DNA of 35,058 nt from Acanthaster planci (lineage: Eukaryota; Echinodermata; Asteroidea; Valvatida; Acanthasteridae): NCBI RefSeq assembly GCF_001949145.1, contig NW_019091617.1, positions 3,703-38,760 of the forward strand, written 5' to 3'. Below are positions 11,386 to 22,256 of this stretch, piece by piece. The notes under the pieces are model-generated. The model did no database searches and was not told the DNA's origin. It saw only the letters and a program-made list of their open reading frames with translations. A program made the position numbers and the translations under genes. How positions within the stretch are numbered: position 1 is the stretch's first letter; each line of letters begins with the position of its first letter.

Positions 11386-14067
11386 CGTTCCATGCCTGTT
11401 TATCTTAGGCAATGTTCACATCTCTGGAGTGCCAGCAACATCCCAGGGTACCCTGATTTTGCACGCCCGACGTGCCTTGTGTCTGATTGCCCAGGCAAGC
11501 AGTCATTTTTATTCAATTCTATCGGCCTGTTTCCATGTGGGCCCCAAGAGGTTATCTTGGCAGCCTGGGAAAACACCACGCAAGGAACCAGAAGGAAATA
11601 TACCCGGTAGTTTCAGGCTTTCCGAAAGGTCGCTTTATTTTGAGCTACTTGTAATCACTTAATCTGTACGGATGATGTGCCATTTCTTGTTGTGTTCTGC
11701 TTAACATGAATAGGAAATGTTTTAAAATACTCCCAGTTATTTCAGTTCAGGCAAATATTTGTAGAAATGTTTTGCCTGTCTTTGGTACATTTTAGTCGTT
11801 TGCTTTTTGACTTTTTTGCATTTTGCAAGTCTTTTTTTTTCCTCGTTTCTTTTTTAAACTTGTAAAACAAATCTTATAAACACGTACATGTACATACTTC
11901 AAAACCTATTATCAAATTCTATCATAACTGTTACCTACTGGATATTATATTTGGTCTCTGTTGTAAAAATATGATACATGCACAAGCAGTTCATCCCTGT
12001 ATGTTACTCCCTTTTATTTCTTTCACTTGGCCTGTGATTGGCGGTGATCTACTGCTGGCAAGATGCCCAATTTATCATGTTTATGCACCCTCTGTACAGA
12101 CATGTACACATGCATTGCACATGTAGGGAGTGCGTATTCATTCTCCATAGGCTAATGTTAACTTTGCCACACTGATTCAAGACCATACATGTATGCCTAT
12201 ACCGTATGATTACAGTGCAATCCTGAATTCTAAATGACAAGGCTGAGGTTTGGCAAAACAATTGCCCAGTGTTGTACATTGATTATGTACTGTATTTGCT
12301 TTGAAGAAAACCTTGGCCATCCATTAGACTAATTGGTGTGTACAATGTGTGTTTGGTCCATACATACATGTACATGCACTGTACCAAAATGAAAACCTTG
12401 GGGTATATTTAGCAAGCTGCATGTATTGCTATATTAAACTGTTTACTCACTGTCAGCCATTGGGCATTAGCATGCGTGTGAGTCACACAGACTGCAACCA
12501 TTATAAACTTAGACTGGTTAAATACAAAACGTGGCCAGGCAAAAGTGAAGAAAACACAGAAGAAACATACCTACATGTACATGTACATGTACGCATGTAG
12601 TCACAATCACATGCACATACATCTCAAGCACGTGTACATCTTAACAACTAAACATTCTCACTCCAATTTCCCTGTCCACCTCTGGCTTGAGATGCACGCA
12701 ACCAGTTTCACTTTAAATCAAACAGCGCTTACATGAAGATTTAAATGTTCTTTTATTTATGTATTTATTTATATACAGTATCTGTTCATCCAACAGGCAT
12801 TTAACGCCAATTACAAGATGAAGTGACAATTAAGAAGACAATGAAGATGTTGAAGAAGATGTCACAGAGGTGGAAGGTGAGGACAGAGCCACTACACCAA
12901 CCTGACTCCAGAAAGGTTGCTTGGAACTTCTTATTGTTAGCTTTTTCCCCCTTTCTGTAAAGGGGTACTGGCAGTGTATTAAAAAGGGGAGGGTGCTAAG
13001 CCCCCTGGTCCAACATCCTACGATGATACCAAGTCAAGCAATAGGGGCCTGCATCTAAGGATCAGTACAATTAATTAATGCATTCATTAATATTCAATCA
13101 TTCATTACAATAATGAGCTGTGTGCTGTTATGATGACAATGATATCTTGCACTGTAGTAATACATTGTAGGTGTGACAGAGCATTGTGCATGTAAAGAAC
13201 ATACCACGTATTCTTGTTACGGTATGTAACCATGACCTTTTCACATATGTACATGTACAGATGTACACACAAAATATTCAGTTACCAACATGTACATGTA
13301 ACCATACATGTACCTGTGTATGAGGGAAAAGCTGCAAGAACTGTAAGTATACTGTACATGTTCATGAAACCTTTTAAAAATGGTAAACAGTGTACCTGTA
13401 CACGTTACCAGTAGGCAGTTCATTAACATAACATTTGCCTATTCACCAAAATTTAACCTAATCCACTTTCTCCTCCAACTACATGTACATGTATATACTG
13501 TACACTGTACATACTCTACATTTTCCTGTACCACAGTAGCCACTGGGGTGTGACTAATTGAGTTAGTATTGCTGGAACACCTCCATGGATGGTGGGTGTA
13601 TACTGTACCCCCCCTTCACTGATGTAGGATAGGGTGAGATGTGCATTCTAGTGAAGAAAATCCTGTCAGATATGGCCTACCTCTCTTAACACCAAAGCCC
13701 TGGCAGACTTGATGAGAGAGCCTCTGAAGGCCCTATTCTGGATTGATCACTGAACCATGATGAGCTTGACTGACCCAATACATGCCAATATGCTCTAGGC
13801 AAGGATTAAGTCTTTTTATTTATATTATTTCTCTAACAAGTACCATGAAGGTAAGGTGCACAGAGAAAAGATAATACAGAGTATTATTAAGACCGTACCA
13901 TAGGAGTACCTGTAGTGCCTACAACACAATCAAACATTTGATTTGCTCTTGAAATCTGACAACAGGATTGAGACGTGGACAATAAAAGCATGGAATAAAG
14001 TGCCACAAAGTTGGGGATATTATTGATATGTTCAGTGAAGTACTGTACATATTTGCAATTTTACATG
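11386..14067. other. APP intron 1, no gene recognised
   Basis: Contains scattered ACATGT clusters (12366-12376, 12574-12593, 13249-13258, 13482-13494) and T-rich, ttatttat-type tracts (12753-12775, 13814-13830) that may be inverted poly(A)-like tails of old retroelements. No supported gene. Confidence 0.35.
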
Positions 14068-14310
14068 TACATGTACCAGACTACATGTACATGNNNNNNN
14101 NNNNNNNNNNNNNNNNNNNNNNNNNNNNNNNNNNNNNNNNNNNNNNNNNNNNNNNNNNNNNNNNNNNNNNNNNNNNNNNNNNNNNNNNNNNNNNNNNNNN
14201 NNNNNNNNNNNNNNNNNNNNNNNNNNNNNNNNNNNNNNNNNNNNNNNNNNNNNNNNTACCAGACTACATGTACCAGACTACATGTACCTGACTACATGTA
14301 CCTGACTACA
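14068..14310. repeat. 14-bp tandem repeat around a sequence gap
   Basis: The unit taccagactacatg, changing to tacctgactacatg, is seen on both sides of the 163-base N run (14094-14256). The gap is almost certainly in this array, so its true length is unknown. Confidence 0.85.
14094..14256. other. Assembly gap (run of N)
   Basis: 163 unknown bases inside a tandem repeat in APP intron 1. Open frames that cross it are not meaningful. Confidence 0.98.
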
Positions 14311-15789
14311 TGTACATGTACAGGCATGTTGTGCTGAAATTACTGCATGTACATGCAAAATACATGTACATGGATGTACCCATCATTTAATAGGTTTATT
14401 AATTTGTTTGTTCCCCAAGTACATTGTAGCAACACCTCTCTGCATAAAATGAGGGTTTAATCCATGCCTAACTGGCTATACCGGTATGTTACCATGACAT
14501 TACATGGATGACACCGTGTACAGGTAGTCAGTGAGGCCTCAAGTTGATCCAGGAGCATGGAGGCAGAAACAGATTGATTGGAAAAAAAACCAACACTATT
14601 TTTCAGACAAGTGCTCACGCTCAGACTGGTTGCCTGTGGGGGTACAGCTAAGCTAATGTGCCTTGTTTGTAGTATAACCAAGGAATAGTGTCTCAGGAGT
14701 GGAGGGTACTAGAAAGGCCATTAAGGTTCAACTGGGGGATTTAGGGAGGCAATCCAATGCTAGCATAACATGTACGTGTACATGTAATATACATGTATTC
14801 TGCCTCAGCTGCCCCCCACATACCAGTACACACACATTAGAAAAAGAAAAGGTACTTGTAGGGTAGAAGGAAATATCCCTGAACTGGTAACTTGAGTCCC
14901 TTCTGATTGGAATTCCTTCCTACACGGAGAGATTTGGAACACAATAAGCATTTTGGAGCACAGATTGGATGACTGACATGTACACAGTTGATGTACACAG
15001 CTTACATGTACAGGGTACCGGGTATTTTGCTCTGACAAACATGTACATGTACATGTACTGGTACATGGTACATGTACTGTATGCAATGGGCTAAGAGTCT
15101 GGCAGTGAACATTCTAAATTAGTACAATGTATCACTTGGAGTATGCTGGGCAAGCAATCTGATCGTTTCAACAAAATTATCTTCCTTTCTAAAAAATGAA
15201 AGGGCTAAAAAACACACGTAACTCCTTGTTTACTCAGTTGCTTGTTCATTGACAAGACATTGTACAAAACCCAATCTTGGCCTGCCTGATTTGTTTGAGA
15301 CTAGACAGCTCAGACAAACTGTACATTGTAATTCTTTGCAAAAGTCTAGACAGGAAGAAGAGAAATGTACCAGTATCAGTTTCTTGAGTACATAGTACAA
15401 TGTATGTTATTATATTACAGACTTTCTAAGACTAAATCAATACATTTTTTCTTGCATTTACTGATTTTCTCCGATTCACTTGTATTTGGTTTGTATTATT
15501 TCTAAAATGAAGTCAAATTTAACATACATGACTGTATGGTGTCAGAAAAATTGGAGGATTGAGGACAGTGTTGCAAACTTTGTACATGTATGGATTAGAT
15601 GTACTGTATATTTTCTCAAATAAATATGCAAGCAAATAGTCCATCATTAGATGTATGAAGACAGGTGTTTTCAAAAAAGATGTCAGGGTTTCTAATTTCA
15701 GAGGTGGGCACATTTGAATTTAACAATAAAAGATGTTCAACAGCTCTTGGTGACCATTTGCAGGTACAATGTACATGTAATTTTTAAGA
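14311..15789. other. APP intron 1, no gene recognised
   Basis: ACATGT clusters at about 14346-14372, 14769-14795 and 15039-15076 produce repetitive open frames. The minus-strand frame 14457-14681 shows no family signature. Confidence 0.4.
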
Positions 15790-16010
15790 GATGTCCTACA
15801 TGTTTTCCTCTCATTTTCAGGGCCCTCATAAATCACAAAATGTTCTTCTGTGTTCAGTTCCACCTCTACATTTAGACAACTCACACACTGCTGAGTATAC
15901 TGAGTGGGTAGATCCAAGCACCTGTTGTATTGATTGTTCACTACTGTGACAGCTCCATCAATCATATCCATTGTGTGAGGTCCCCTGAATGCTTTGACAC
16001 TGACCCTCTT
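15790..16010 (-). CDS. Unidentified coding-like segment (possible exon)
   Basis: About 70 codons read KKRVSVKAFRGPHTMDMIDG, then AVTVVNNQYNRCLDLP, then VELNTEEHFVIYEGPENE. Codon choice and residue mix look coding, unlike the repeat-made frames nearby, and include four cysteines. A possible acceptor (ccaataaag, about 16011) is poor, and a possible donor after ERKT (gtagga) is weak. I recognise no family. It is on the same strand as, and about 1.2 kb downstream of, the THAP exon, so it could be part of that gene, but the phase does not obviously join. Confidence 0.3.
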
Positions 16011-17172
16011 CTTTATTGGCATACATAAAAGACTCCAGGTGCAAGAAAGTAGCTACAATACATGACTGCTCTACAATGCTTAAACAGTTTACAAATACAA
16101 CCATTTGTTATACCTATGTGAAAAAATGAAAATGTAGCTCCATAGTCTTGTATGAAAATCCTTCCTTTCTTTAGAACTTTTGACTTGGAAGTCTGGTTCC
16201 ACAACAATTTCTTACACAATGTTAATTTTTTTTTAAATTTCTTCTTATTATTTCCTCTGCTCGTTATAAGATTGCAGTAGGTATAACCTACACATAAAAA
16301 GATTAGAATACTGAGTTTAGAAGAGGAGGCAAGACCTAAAAAACAAAACCTAGTGTAAGGCCTGCTTTTCTACAATACTACAAACAATAATAAGGCACAT
16401 GGTCCATGCTACAAAACAAAACAACAAAGACAAGAACAAATTTGAATACACATTAAGAAACGTGAGTTACAGTAGAAAGAATGTACAAGTTGCGAATGTA
16501 AAATCATGATATGAAATAAGGGCAATGGGACAAATTAAGAAACAAGATATGAATCTAAAGGTACATGTACATGTACATATGACATTTACAAACAGGGCAA
16601 CTTCACTTTGTGCTTAAACTGGTTGGTATCATATGAACTTATTCTGCTTAAAAAATAATGCTGCTTAGAAATGTCTGTCTGACACCTCAAAGTCACCATA
16701 CATCTGAGGAGAAATGCAAAGCTACAGTACACTGGCATGCAATTTCAAGATTTATAGAAGCACAGGACAGTACTTTACATTGTAGGTATACCTCTGGATT
16801 TGAGGTTGAATTGCTAAAAGCTCTCTATAAATGGAAGACAACATCTGTGGTAAATTACATGCAGGTGACAAGAGAATATGAACATTGCCATCTTTTTTTT
16901 CTTTAATAGCAAATTGACAAGGTTAGGGAAGTATAGTCTTTTTTCAAGAATGGGAAAATGTCCAAACCAAATGCATGTATGACACAGGTCATACTGGGCA
17001 GTTTATTAGCATAACAAAAGAACCCCCAAATTGCTTTGTTGTCTGGTATATTGACTGAACTCTACAAATCCTTCATCACTCTGTTGAGCCATTAGGTGAC
17101 CAGTTCTTGACAGCATACTGGTGATCATTACGGGTTGGAAATGCTTACATGTACACTGTAATGCGACAGTAC
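16011..17172. other. APP intron 1, AT-rich, no gene recognised
   Basis: AT-rich sequence with A-rich tracts around 16330-16560. It would be the first intron of the THAP-type gene if that gene continues leftward. I found no second THAP half here. Confidence 0.35.
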
Positions 17173-17293
17173 TTGTGAGTTGGACTTTCGTCGTCCAAAT
17201 TCTCGAAAGTTTCTCATCTTTTGGTAACTTGTGCAGACTTATATCTTTACTGGTGGTGTTGCTGCAACCACCAACGACACATCGTGCCGGCAT
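17173..17293 (-). CDS. THAP-type zinc-finger first exon (partial gene)
   Basis: The ATG at 17293 begins MPARCVVGGCSN, then SLHKLPKD, then RIWTTKVQLT. This is the N-terminal half of a THAP domain: the initial M-P-x-x-C-x4-C-x-N, the H-x-[FL]-P and the W of the C2CH finger. After 40 codons plus 1 nt there is a gtactg donor (17172). If read through, the later CTCKHF does not have the C-x2-H spacing of the finger, so a splice is more likely. CpG-rich sequence at 17280-17420 fits a promoter. I did not find the second half of the finger; the gene may continue leftward inside APP intron 1, or be a fragment. THAP proteins are DNA-binding factors, some derived from P-element transposases. Confidence 0.5.
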
Positions 17294-17961
17294 ATCGGCA
17301 GAAAAAATAGCTAAGCAAGTATTTTGGACGGCGGGCACATCGATCGACAATCTAAAAAACAACGTATGGACGGTGAAAGGTCGCAGTACGCGATCGCACA
17401 CTGGCGATTGTGTTCTGCCGATGACAGGGTCACATGGTATGCTAACCCGATTTTCGGATTGAAAAGTGGGGGGGCAGTTTCTTGTCGGGAATCTTGCTGT
17501 TTTCTCAAAAATGTGATTACTTTATTCAAAAAATAAACTGCCATTTGCAAGATCATACATGTACCTTCTCTGATCGATTAGACATCAGATTCTTTTCAAT
17601 ATCTAATAACCTTTAAGCTTGATGAGGAGTGCAGACCTACATGTATACAAGTACACATACTGTACAGTCAGCTCCTTTGAAGCCACTGACAGGATTTACA
17701 AATGTACAAGTTAAGGCGATTCCCATCACTGCGTCTATACAGTCAGGGTAATAAACGGAAGAAGGATAATGCAGTTTTATCGTTTGCATCATGTGTAATT
17801 ATAAGGAAACGTGGTCAAAGCACACAATATACCGATAGTATTAAAACAAAGCAGTTTAAATGAATCATGGAAATTATATACTAGTACATGTACAACGTAC
17901 AGTTTTGTACCTGTACAGAATTATAACAATACTACAGTGTACCTGTTTCCAGTGTGTACGC

Positions 17962-18280
17962 CAGTGGCATAGGGGGGGGCAGCCTAGGGAAGGGCACATG
18001 CCCTCCTCCACAAATTCCTGTTGCCCTCCAGGTGCCCCCTAAATAAAAACCGATGAATGGATATCGAACAAGGCTAACAAAGCTTGCCCCTAAAAGCCAC
18101 ACTACTGGAAGCTGGTGCCCCCTATAAGATGCTGGTGCCCCCTATAAGATGCTGGTGCCCCCTATAAGATGCTGGTGCCCCCTATAAGATGCTGGTGCCC
18201 CCTATAAGATGCTGGCGCCCCCTATAAGATGCTGGTACCCCCTTACGCCTCCCACTAGTAAAATACCAGCTATGCCACTG
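17962..18280. mobile_element. hAT-like MITE (319 bp) with terminal inverted repeats and near 8-bp target duplication
   Basis: The left end cagtggcatag and right end ctatgccactg are exact 11-bp inverted repeats. They are flanked by gtgtacgc (17954-17961) and gtgtacat (18281-18288), 6 of 8 identical, the target duplication length of hAT elements. The CAGTGGC terminus also fits hAT. There is no coding capacity. The interior is C-rich on one strand and carries the 20-bp array at 18111-18245. Confidence 0.7.
18111..18245. repeat. 20-bp tandem repeat, nearly seven copies, inside the hAT-like MITE
   Basis: The unit gctggtgccccctataagat starts at 18111 and repeats every 20 bp. Copies one to five are identical, the sixth has gctggcgccc and the last gctggtaccc and is truncated. 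Near-identity points to recent expansion. Confidence 0.9.
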
Positions 18281-18288
18281 GTGTACAT

Positions 18289-20877
18289 GTATACTGGTAC
18301 ACTGTACATGTTGACCAATGTCAGGAGGGGTTTAGTTCCATAAAAGTTACACAGTAGGCCTATGTATAAACTAAGCCTACGTATAAAAATTTAAGTACTG
18401 CTTTTTTTTATAGAGTAGGCATACAGTACCCGTATGTGCATTGGGGCATTTCTCTGTCAGTGATTTAATTGTAAATGTGCAAATGAATGGGCTTGATTGA
18501 CAGGTTGTTTACCAAATGTACAAGGTTGCACAATATGACTGCATCAGAATACAATAAACTACTGTCTATGCAGGGAGACAATATGGTTAGGACACATTTG
18601 ATAACCCAGGAACACATTGAGGCATACATCAGTACTTCCATTGAAAAAGCTGTGTTTTCTTAGGAAAGGAAGGCCCAAAGCATGAGATTACAACCTGTTA
18701 TAATAAAACTCCAATGATAATAGACCTCACAGGGATTACCCAAAGCAGAGTGTTTATTTACTGCTTGATTTTATTGACTTTGAGTGGCACTGACAGGCAC
18801 AAAGTGCTCACCTGACTTGTTTCTTACAACCCTTTCATTGCAACTGGCATTGTGTGGCCGACCACTTCGGAAGGCAATAACATCCAACAATGATGGATTT
18901 GGCGGGAACCAACCACAGGGGCACCATGGAAAAATATCCTTCAGACATCCATTATCTATATTCACACTATGGGCATGCAAACTCATAACAAAGCTCATGG
19001 CAACATAATGTTATTTCTGAGAATTATGAACCAAATAAAATGCCTCTCACCTCAAAGAATCACCATAGAAATTTCACACCGGAAATGGATTTTCATCATT
19101 ATTTTTTTCTTGAAAACATACCGGTACAAAGAAAGGCATACATGTATCACAGTACAATGAAATTCATTTCCAAATTAAGATATTGCTCATGTACATGTAC
19201 ATACCGGTACATGCATTGATGTTTACACTCGTTACTGGTACTTGGGAACTGCCAAAGGCCTGCATTTCGCGTTAGTATATGTACCTGTAGTATACAGTAC
19301 ATTTTTTTCCCCCGAGAATCCAATTTGGTAGTGTGCTTTGTGTTAAATCACTTTTGCTTCAGATCTGAGGAGAGGGGCCATTACCATTATGCAAGTGCTT
19401 GAAATATAATCTTAGCCCTAAATACCTCAGATCGTAATTCAAAATCCACCTGGCTTTTGAAGGACACTGCAGCACTGAAGAAAACACAAGTTACTCTCCT
19501 GGAAATTGACAAGACCCTTTGCTTCAGTAAATGGAATGGTTTAGACCAAGTCTGATTTTCAAAATCAGTTTCTCCACTTCCACCTGCAGCATTCTTTTCT
19601 CCATGCCATTTTTGTTTTTTTTTTTCTTATTTTGTTGTTAGGCCTACTTTTGCCAAATTGCTCTCCGTTTCTAACATGTTCAGAGCAAGTCCGGAACCTG
19701 CTACATGTGGGAAAACTTCCTTTGGAAACTAATATCTACATGTACATGTACCTACATGTATGTAGAAGCCACCAAAATCTATCAATTTGCAGAAAATTAC
19801 CACCTCCCCCAAAAATTTGAAAAAAGGGCTGGCTCAAGACAAGAAACTCTTCTTTTTTTACTCAGCATACTGTACATGTACATGTATCTAGTGACAATGT
19901 GTAACATAATCCATGAAGTCCATACCTTACACCCCCTGAGGGCAGGTTGAATTACACATAAATAAAATCTTCGTTGGCCTACATGTACCTGTCTATGCTA
20001 TGCACTCAAACACTGTCTGTGCATACATGCTGTGTAATAAGACTATGTATTCAGACCTACCAGTACAGTGTACCAGCATCAATGCATACATGTACTGTAC
20101 ATGTACATGTTAACATGTTAAATGGGTTGGAATGACAAGTGAACTCAAAATTGAGTATTCAACACATGAACGACAAGTTTTCGTTTTTTTTATCAACTTC
20201 TATCCCGTGGTCAAGATGTGGAATTTTTTTGTAAATGAAAGTCCCCAGAAAAAAAAAGATTCCAACAAAGACTGTCATTCCTTTGCGCATTCTACTGAGT
20301 GCATGATTACAGTAGCTTAACGAAGATAATGGTTCATGGATTTATTGGCAAGGTTGGTCAGTTCAAATAACTGAATATTAGAATATTTGATCTTCCATCC
20401 AGTTGAAAACATGTTTGTTGGGCTTCAACCAATTCCACAAAAGCAGAAACACACCGGTACTTGTGTTACAAAGAGTAAAGAAAGGGCAGCCAAATCTTTA
20501 TTGTTTGTCCTTTGCATAGAAATGTATGCTCGAAAGTTTTCTTGTAACACCTTGTAATACATGTATATATTTAGAATGCAAGTTTGTATCCAAATAATTG
20601 AATATTCCTTTGTTTGTCATCTCTAAATTTAAATTCAATCTTGAAAAAATGATTACAATTTACTGACCGATGGAGGACTAAATTGAGGACTAAATTGATA
20701 TGCAAATACAATGGTGCAGCCCCAACGTTGACACTCCATTAAAGGGTTACAGAAAACATTTAGTTCGCCTTAAGTATTTCAAAATAACAAGAAATACGTA
20801 ACCATTTTAAAAACATCATAAATTTAACGTTTACTCCATTAATTGCGACCACAAAATGAGTAAAAAGATCCTGCGTT
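18289..20877. other. APP intron 1, no gene recognised
   Basis: This is AT-rich sequence with scattered ACATGT clusters (about 19190-19203, 19738-19760, 19871-19886, 20086-20110) and CCGGTA motifs. The overlapping open frames at 18771-19008 on both strands have no family signature or splice context. Confidence 0.4.
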
Positions 20878-20938
20878 GCCCCGCCCACAAAAATCCCCTT
20901 TTGGCAGTTCGCGCTCCCAGGCTGATTGGATGACGTCA
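20878..20938 (-). promoter_or_regulatory. CRE + CCAAT + GC-box cluster inside APP intron 1
   Basis: Reading the minus strand 5' to 3', there is a full CRE TGACGTCA (20938-20931), a perfect CCAATCAG (20929-20922) and a perfect Sp1-type GGGCGGGGC (20886-20878), in 61 bp. The order and orientation suit a promoter firing leftward, in APP sense, about 1.2 kb downstream of exon 1. No convincing first exon follows: the open frame 21077-20760 overlaps it without a family signature. Confidence 0.5.
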
Positions 20939-21461
20939 TTGCCAGAACGATGCATGTACATGTAGGCCTACAGTGTACATGTTCATAGCACAGAGTACAT
21001 GCAGTATCGCACGCTTCAATAGACCACGTTGTGTTCAATGTAGTTGGGCCAACCATGAAGGAAAGAGGGTTCCTCAATGGGCCAACAGGGCAAACACTGT
21101 TTTAGTTCAAGAAATACACGGTAGGCTGTGTCTTTTAATTTCTACCTTGAATTGTAATTTTGAAATATTTCATGTGAACTTAATGTTTTCTATTTCTGTA
21201 ACCATTTCAAGGCTACAGTACTAAAATCGGCTGCAATTGTTTAAATTATCATTTAAAAGTTTGGAAAGGGTTTCAATTCCATACACAAATATAACTTGAC
21301 AAATGGTGCACAAACCCACGGAGACTAGCCTCAAAAATTTATGAGAATTTTTCAGAAGTTTCCAGACTGCTTTTTACCATAATATACATGTATACGTGCA
21401 GCATAAAGAATTTTGCAAGTTGCAAAGGTAACACCACTGTTCTTCCATATAGAAAGCCTTT

Positions 21462-21587
21462 AACATCCATGACGTAATGGTCACCAGGTCCCTAATTTCA
21501 CCACCTATTGTCATGTCTGATTGATTTCACAGTAGTGTTGTAAGTGGTGAAAAAAGGGACCTGGTGACTATACCATCATGGACGTTT
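21462..21587. repeat. Foldback inverted repeat, arms about 42 bp
   Basis: The left arm 21462-21504 (catccatgacg, then gtcaccaggtccct, then tttcaccac) pairs with the right arm 21544-21587 (gtggtgaaaa, agggacctggtgac, catcatggacg) with a few mismatches and small indels, around a 39-nt spacer. It looks like a small MITE or foldback element, lying about 600 bp inside APP intron 1. Confidence 0.7.
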
Positions 21588-21872
21588 GTGATCATGTTAT
21601 GATTGAAGCCAACATGGTAAAATGCAAATATGTTGTATTTTGTTTACATAATAAATACAAGAAAGTGTATCATAAAAACATATACATGTAGTAGAGCACG
21701 GTAGGCACAAGCCCTACATGAAAAGAATGATGCCCTCAAAAGTATACTACGTAGTACAGGTACATACATCAAAACTGAATTATTACTATAGCCTATAGGA
21801 GCTAGATATAATTGAATGATTCAGCTGAGTTTTGCCCGTTTGCCAGCACAGCGGGCCAGTAATCTGACCATG

Positions 21873-21890
21873 TCGTCATGATCATGACGA
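21873..21890. repeat. Perfect 18-bp palindrome
   Basis: The sequence tcgtcatgatcatgacga is its own reverse complement. It lies about 290 bp downstream of APP exon 1. It could be a paired binding site or chance; it is not part of the ACATGT family. Confidence 0.6.
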
Positions 21891-22181
21891 TACACACAAT
21901 AGAAAGTTAAAAACCAATTACGTTAGGTAATCACCACAGGTTTTGGTTTCAATAGAGCAAATATTACTTTGAGTTTGAGCACGAGTGTTGCGAACTATCA
22001 GAGGATCCAAAGCACGACCAGTCTCGGTCAGTGAAGCCTCAAGCAAACGATCAGTGTGCACACAATGCGCTCAAGAAAGGCTGGGCTGGAGGTTAGCTTG
22101 CCAGTAACACACAATGTCATCGAATAAAGGTTTTAAAAAATTTGACACACGAAAACCATACAACTGTGCCTCCAATCTTAC

Positions 22182-22256
22182 CTCTACGTACGCTGCAATC
22201 GAGACAGAACATACAGCTGTCAAGAAAATTAACGCTAGGCTTAGATTTCTAGCCAT
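22182..22256 (-). CDS. APP: APP-family exon 1: signal peptide
   Basis: The ATG at 22256-22254 has a good context (gca ATG G). It opens 25 codons: a short basic start (MARN), a hydrophobic core (LSLALIFLTAVCSVSI) and an AA-Y-V-E end suitable for signal peptidase cleavage. The exon ends GAG before gtaaga, phase 0, as APP exon 1 does in vertebrates. The frame stays open upstream to about 22400, but the signal peptide and the NRF-1-like site at 22360-22369 favour this start. It pairs with exon 2 by phase, strand and content; the join across 14.5 kb is inferred. Confidence 0.75.

Larger units (their letters stand above)
7658..22181 (-). other. APP: APP intron 1 (14.5 kb)
   Basis: The long first intron runs from donor gtaaga (22181) to acceptor gtgcag (7658), an arrangement known for APP genes in other animals. 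It contains dense ACATGT arrays, a sequence gap, an hAT-like MITE, a 123-bp tandem repeat, a foldback repeat, a CRE/CCAAT/GC-box cluster and a THAP-type exon, each listed separately. Confidence 0.65.

Noticed and set aside
14011-14337. Open frames crossing the N run
   Set aside because: They exist only because unknown bases are not counted as stops.
17006-17172. Read-through of the THAP exon to CTCKHF
   Set aside because: The Cys-His spacing does not fit C-x2-H, and part of it is made by a tacatgtaca repeat; a splice donor at 17172 is more likely.
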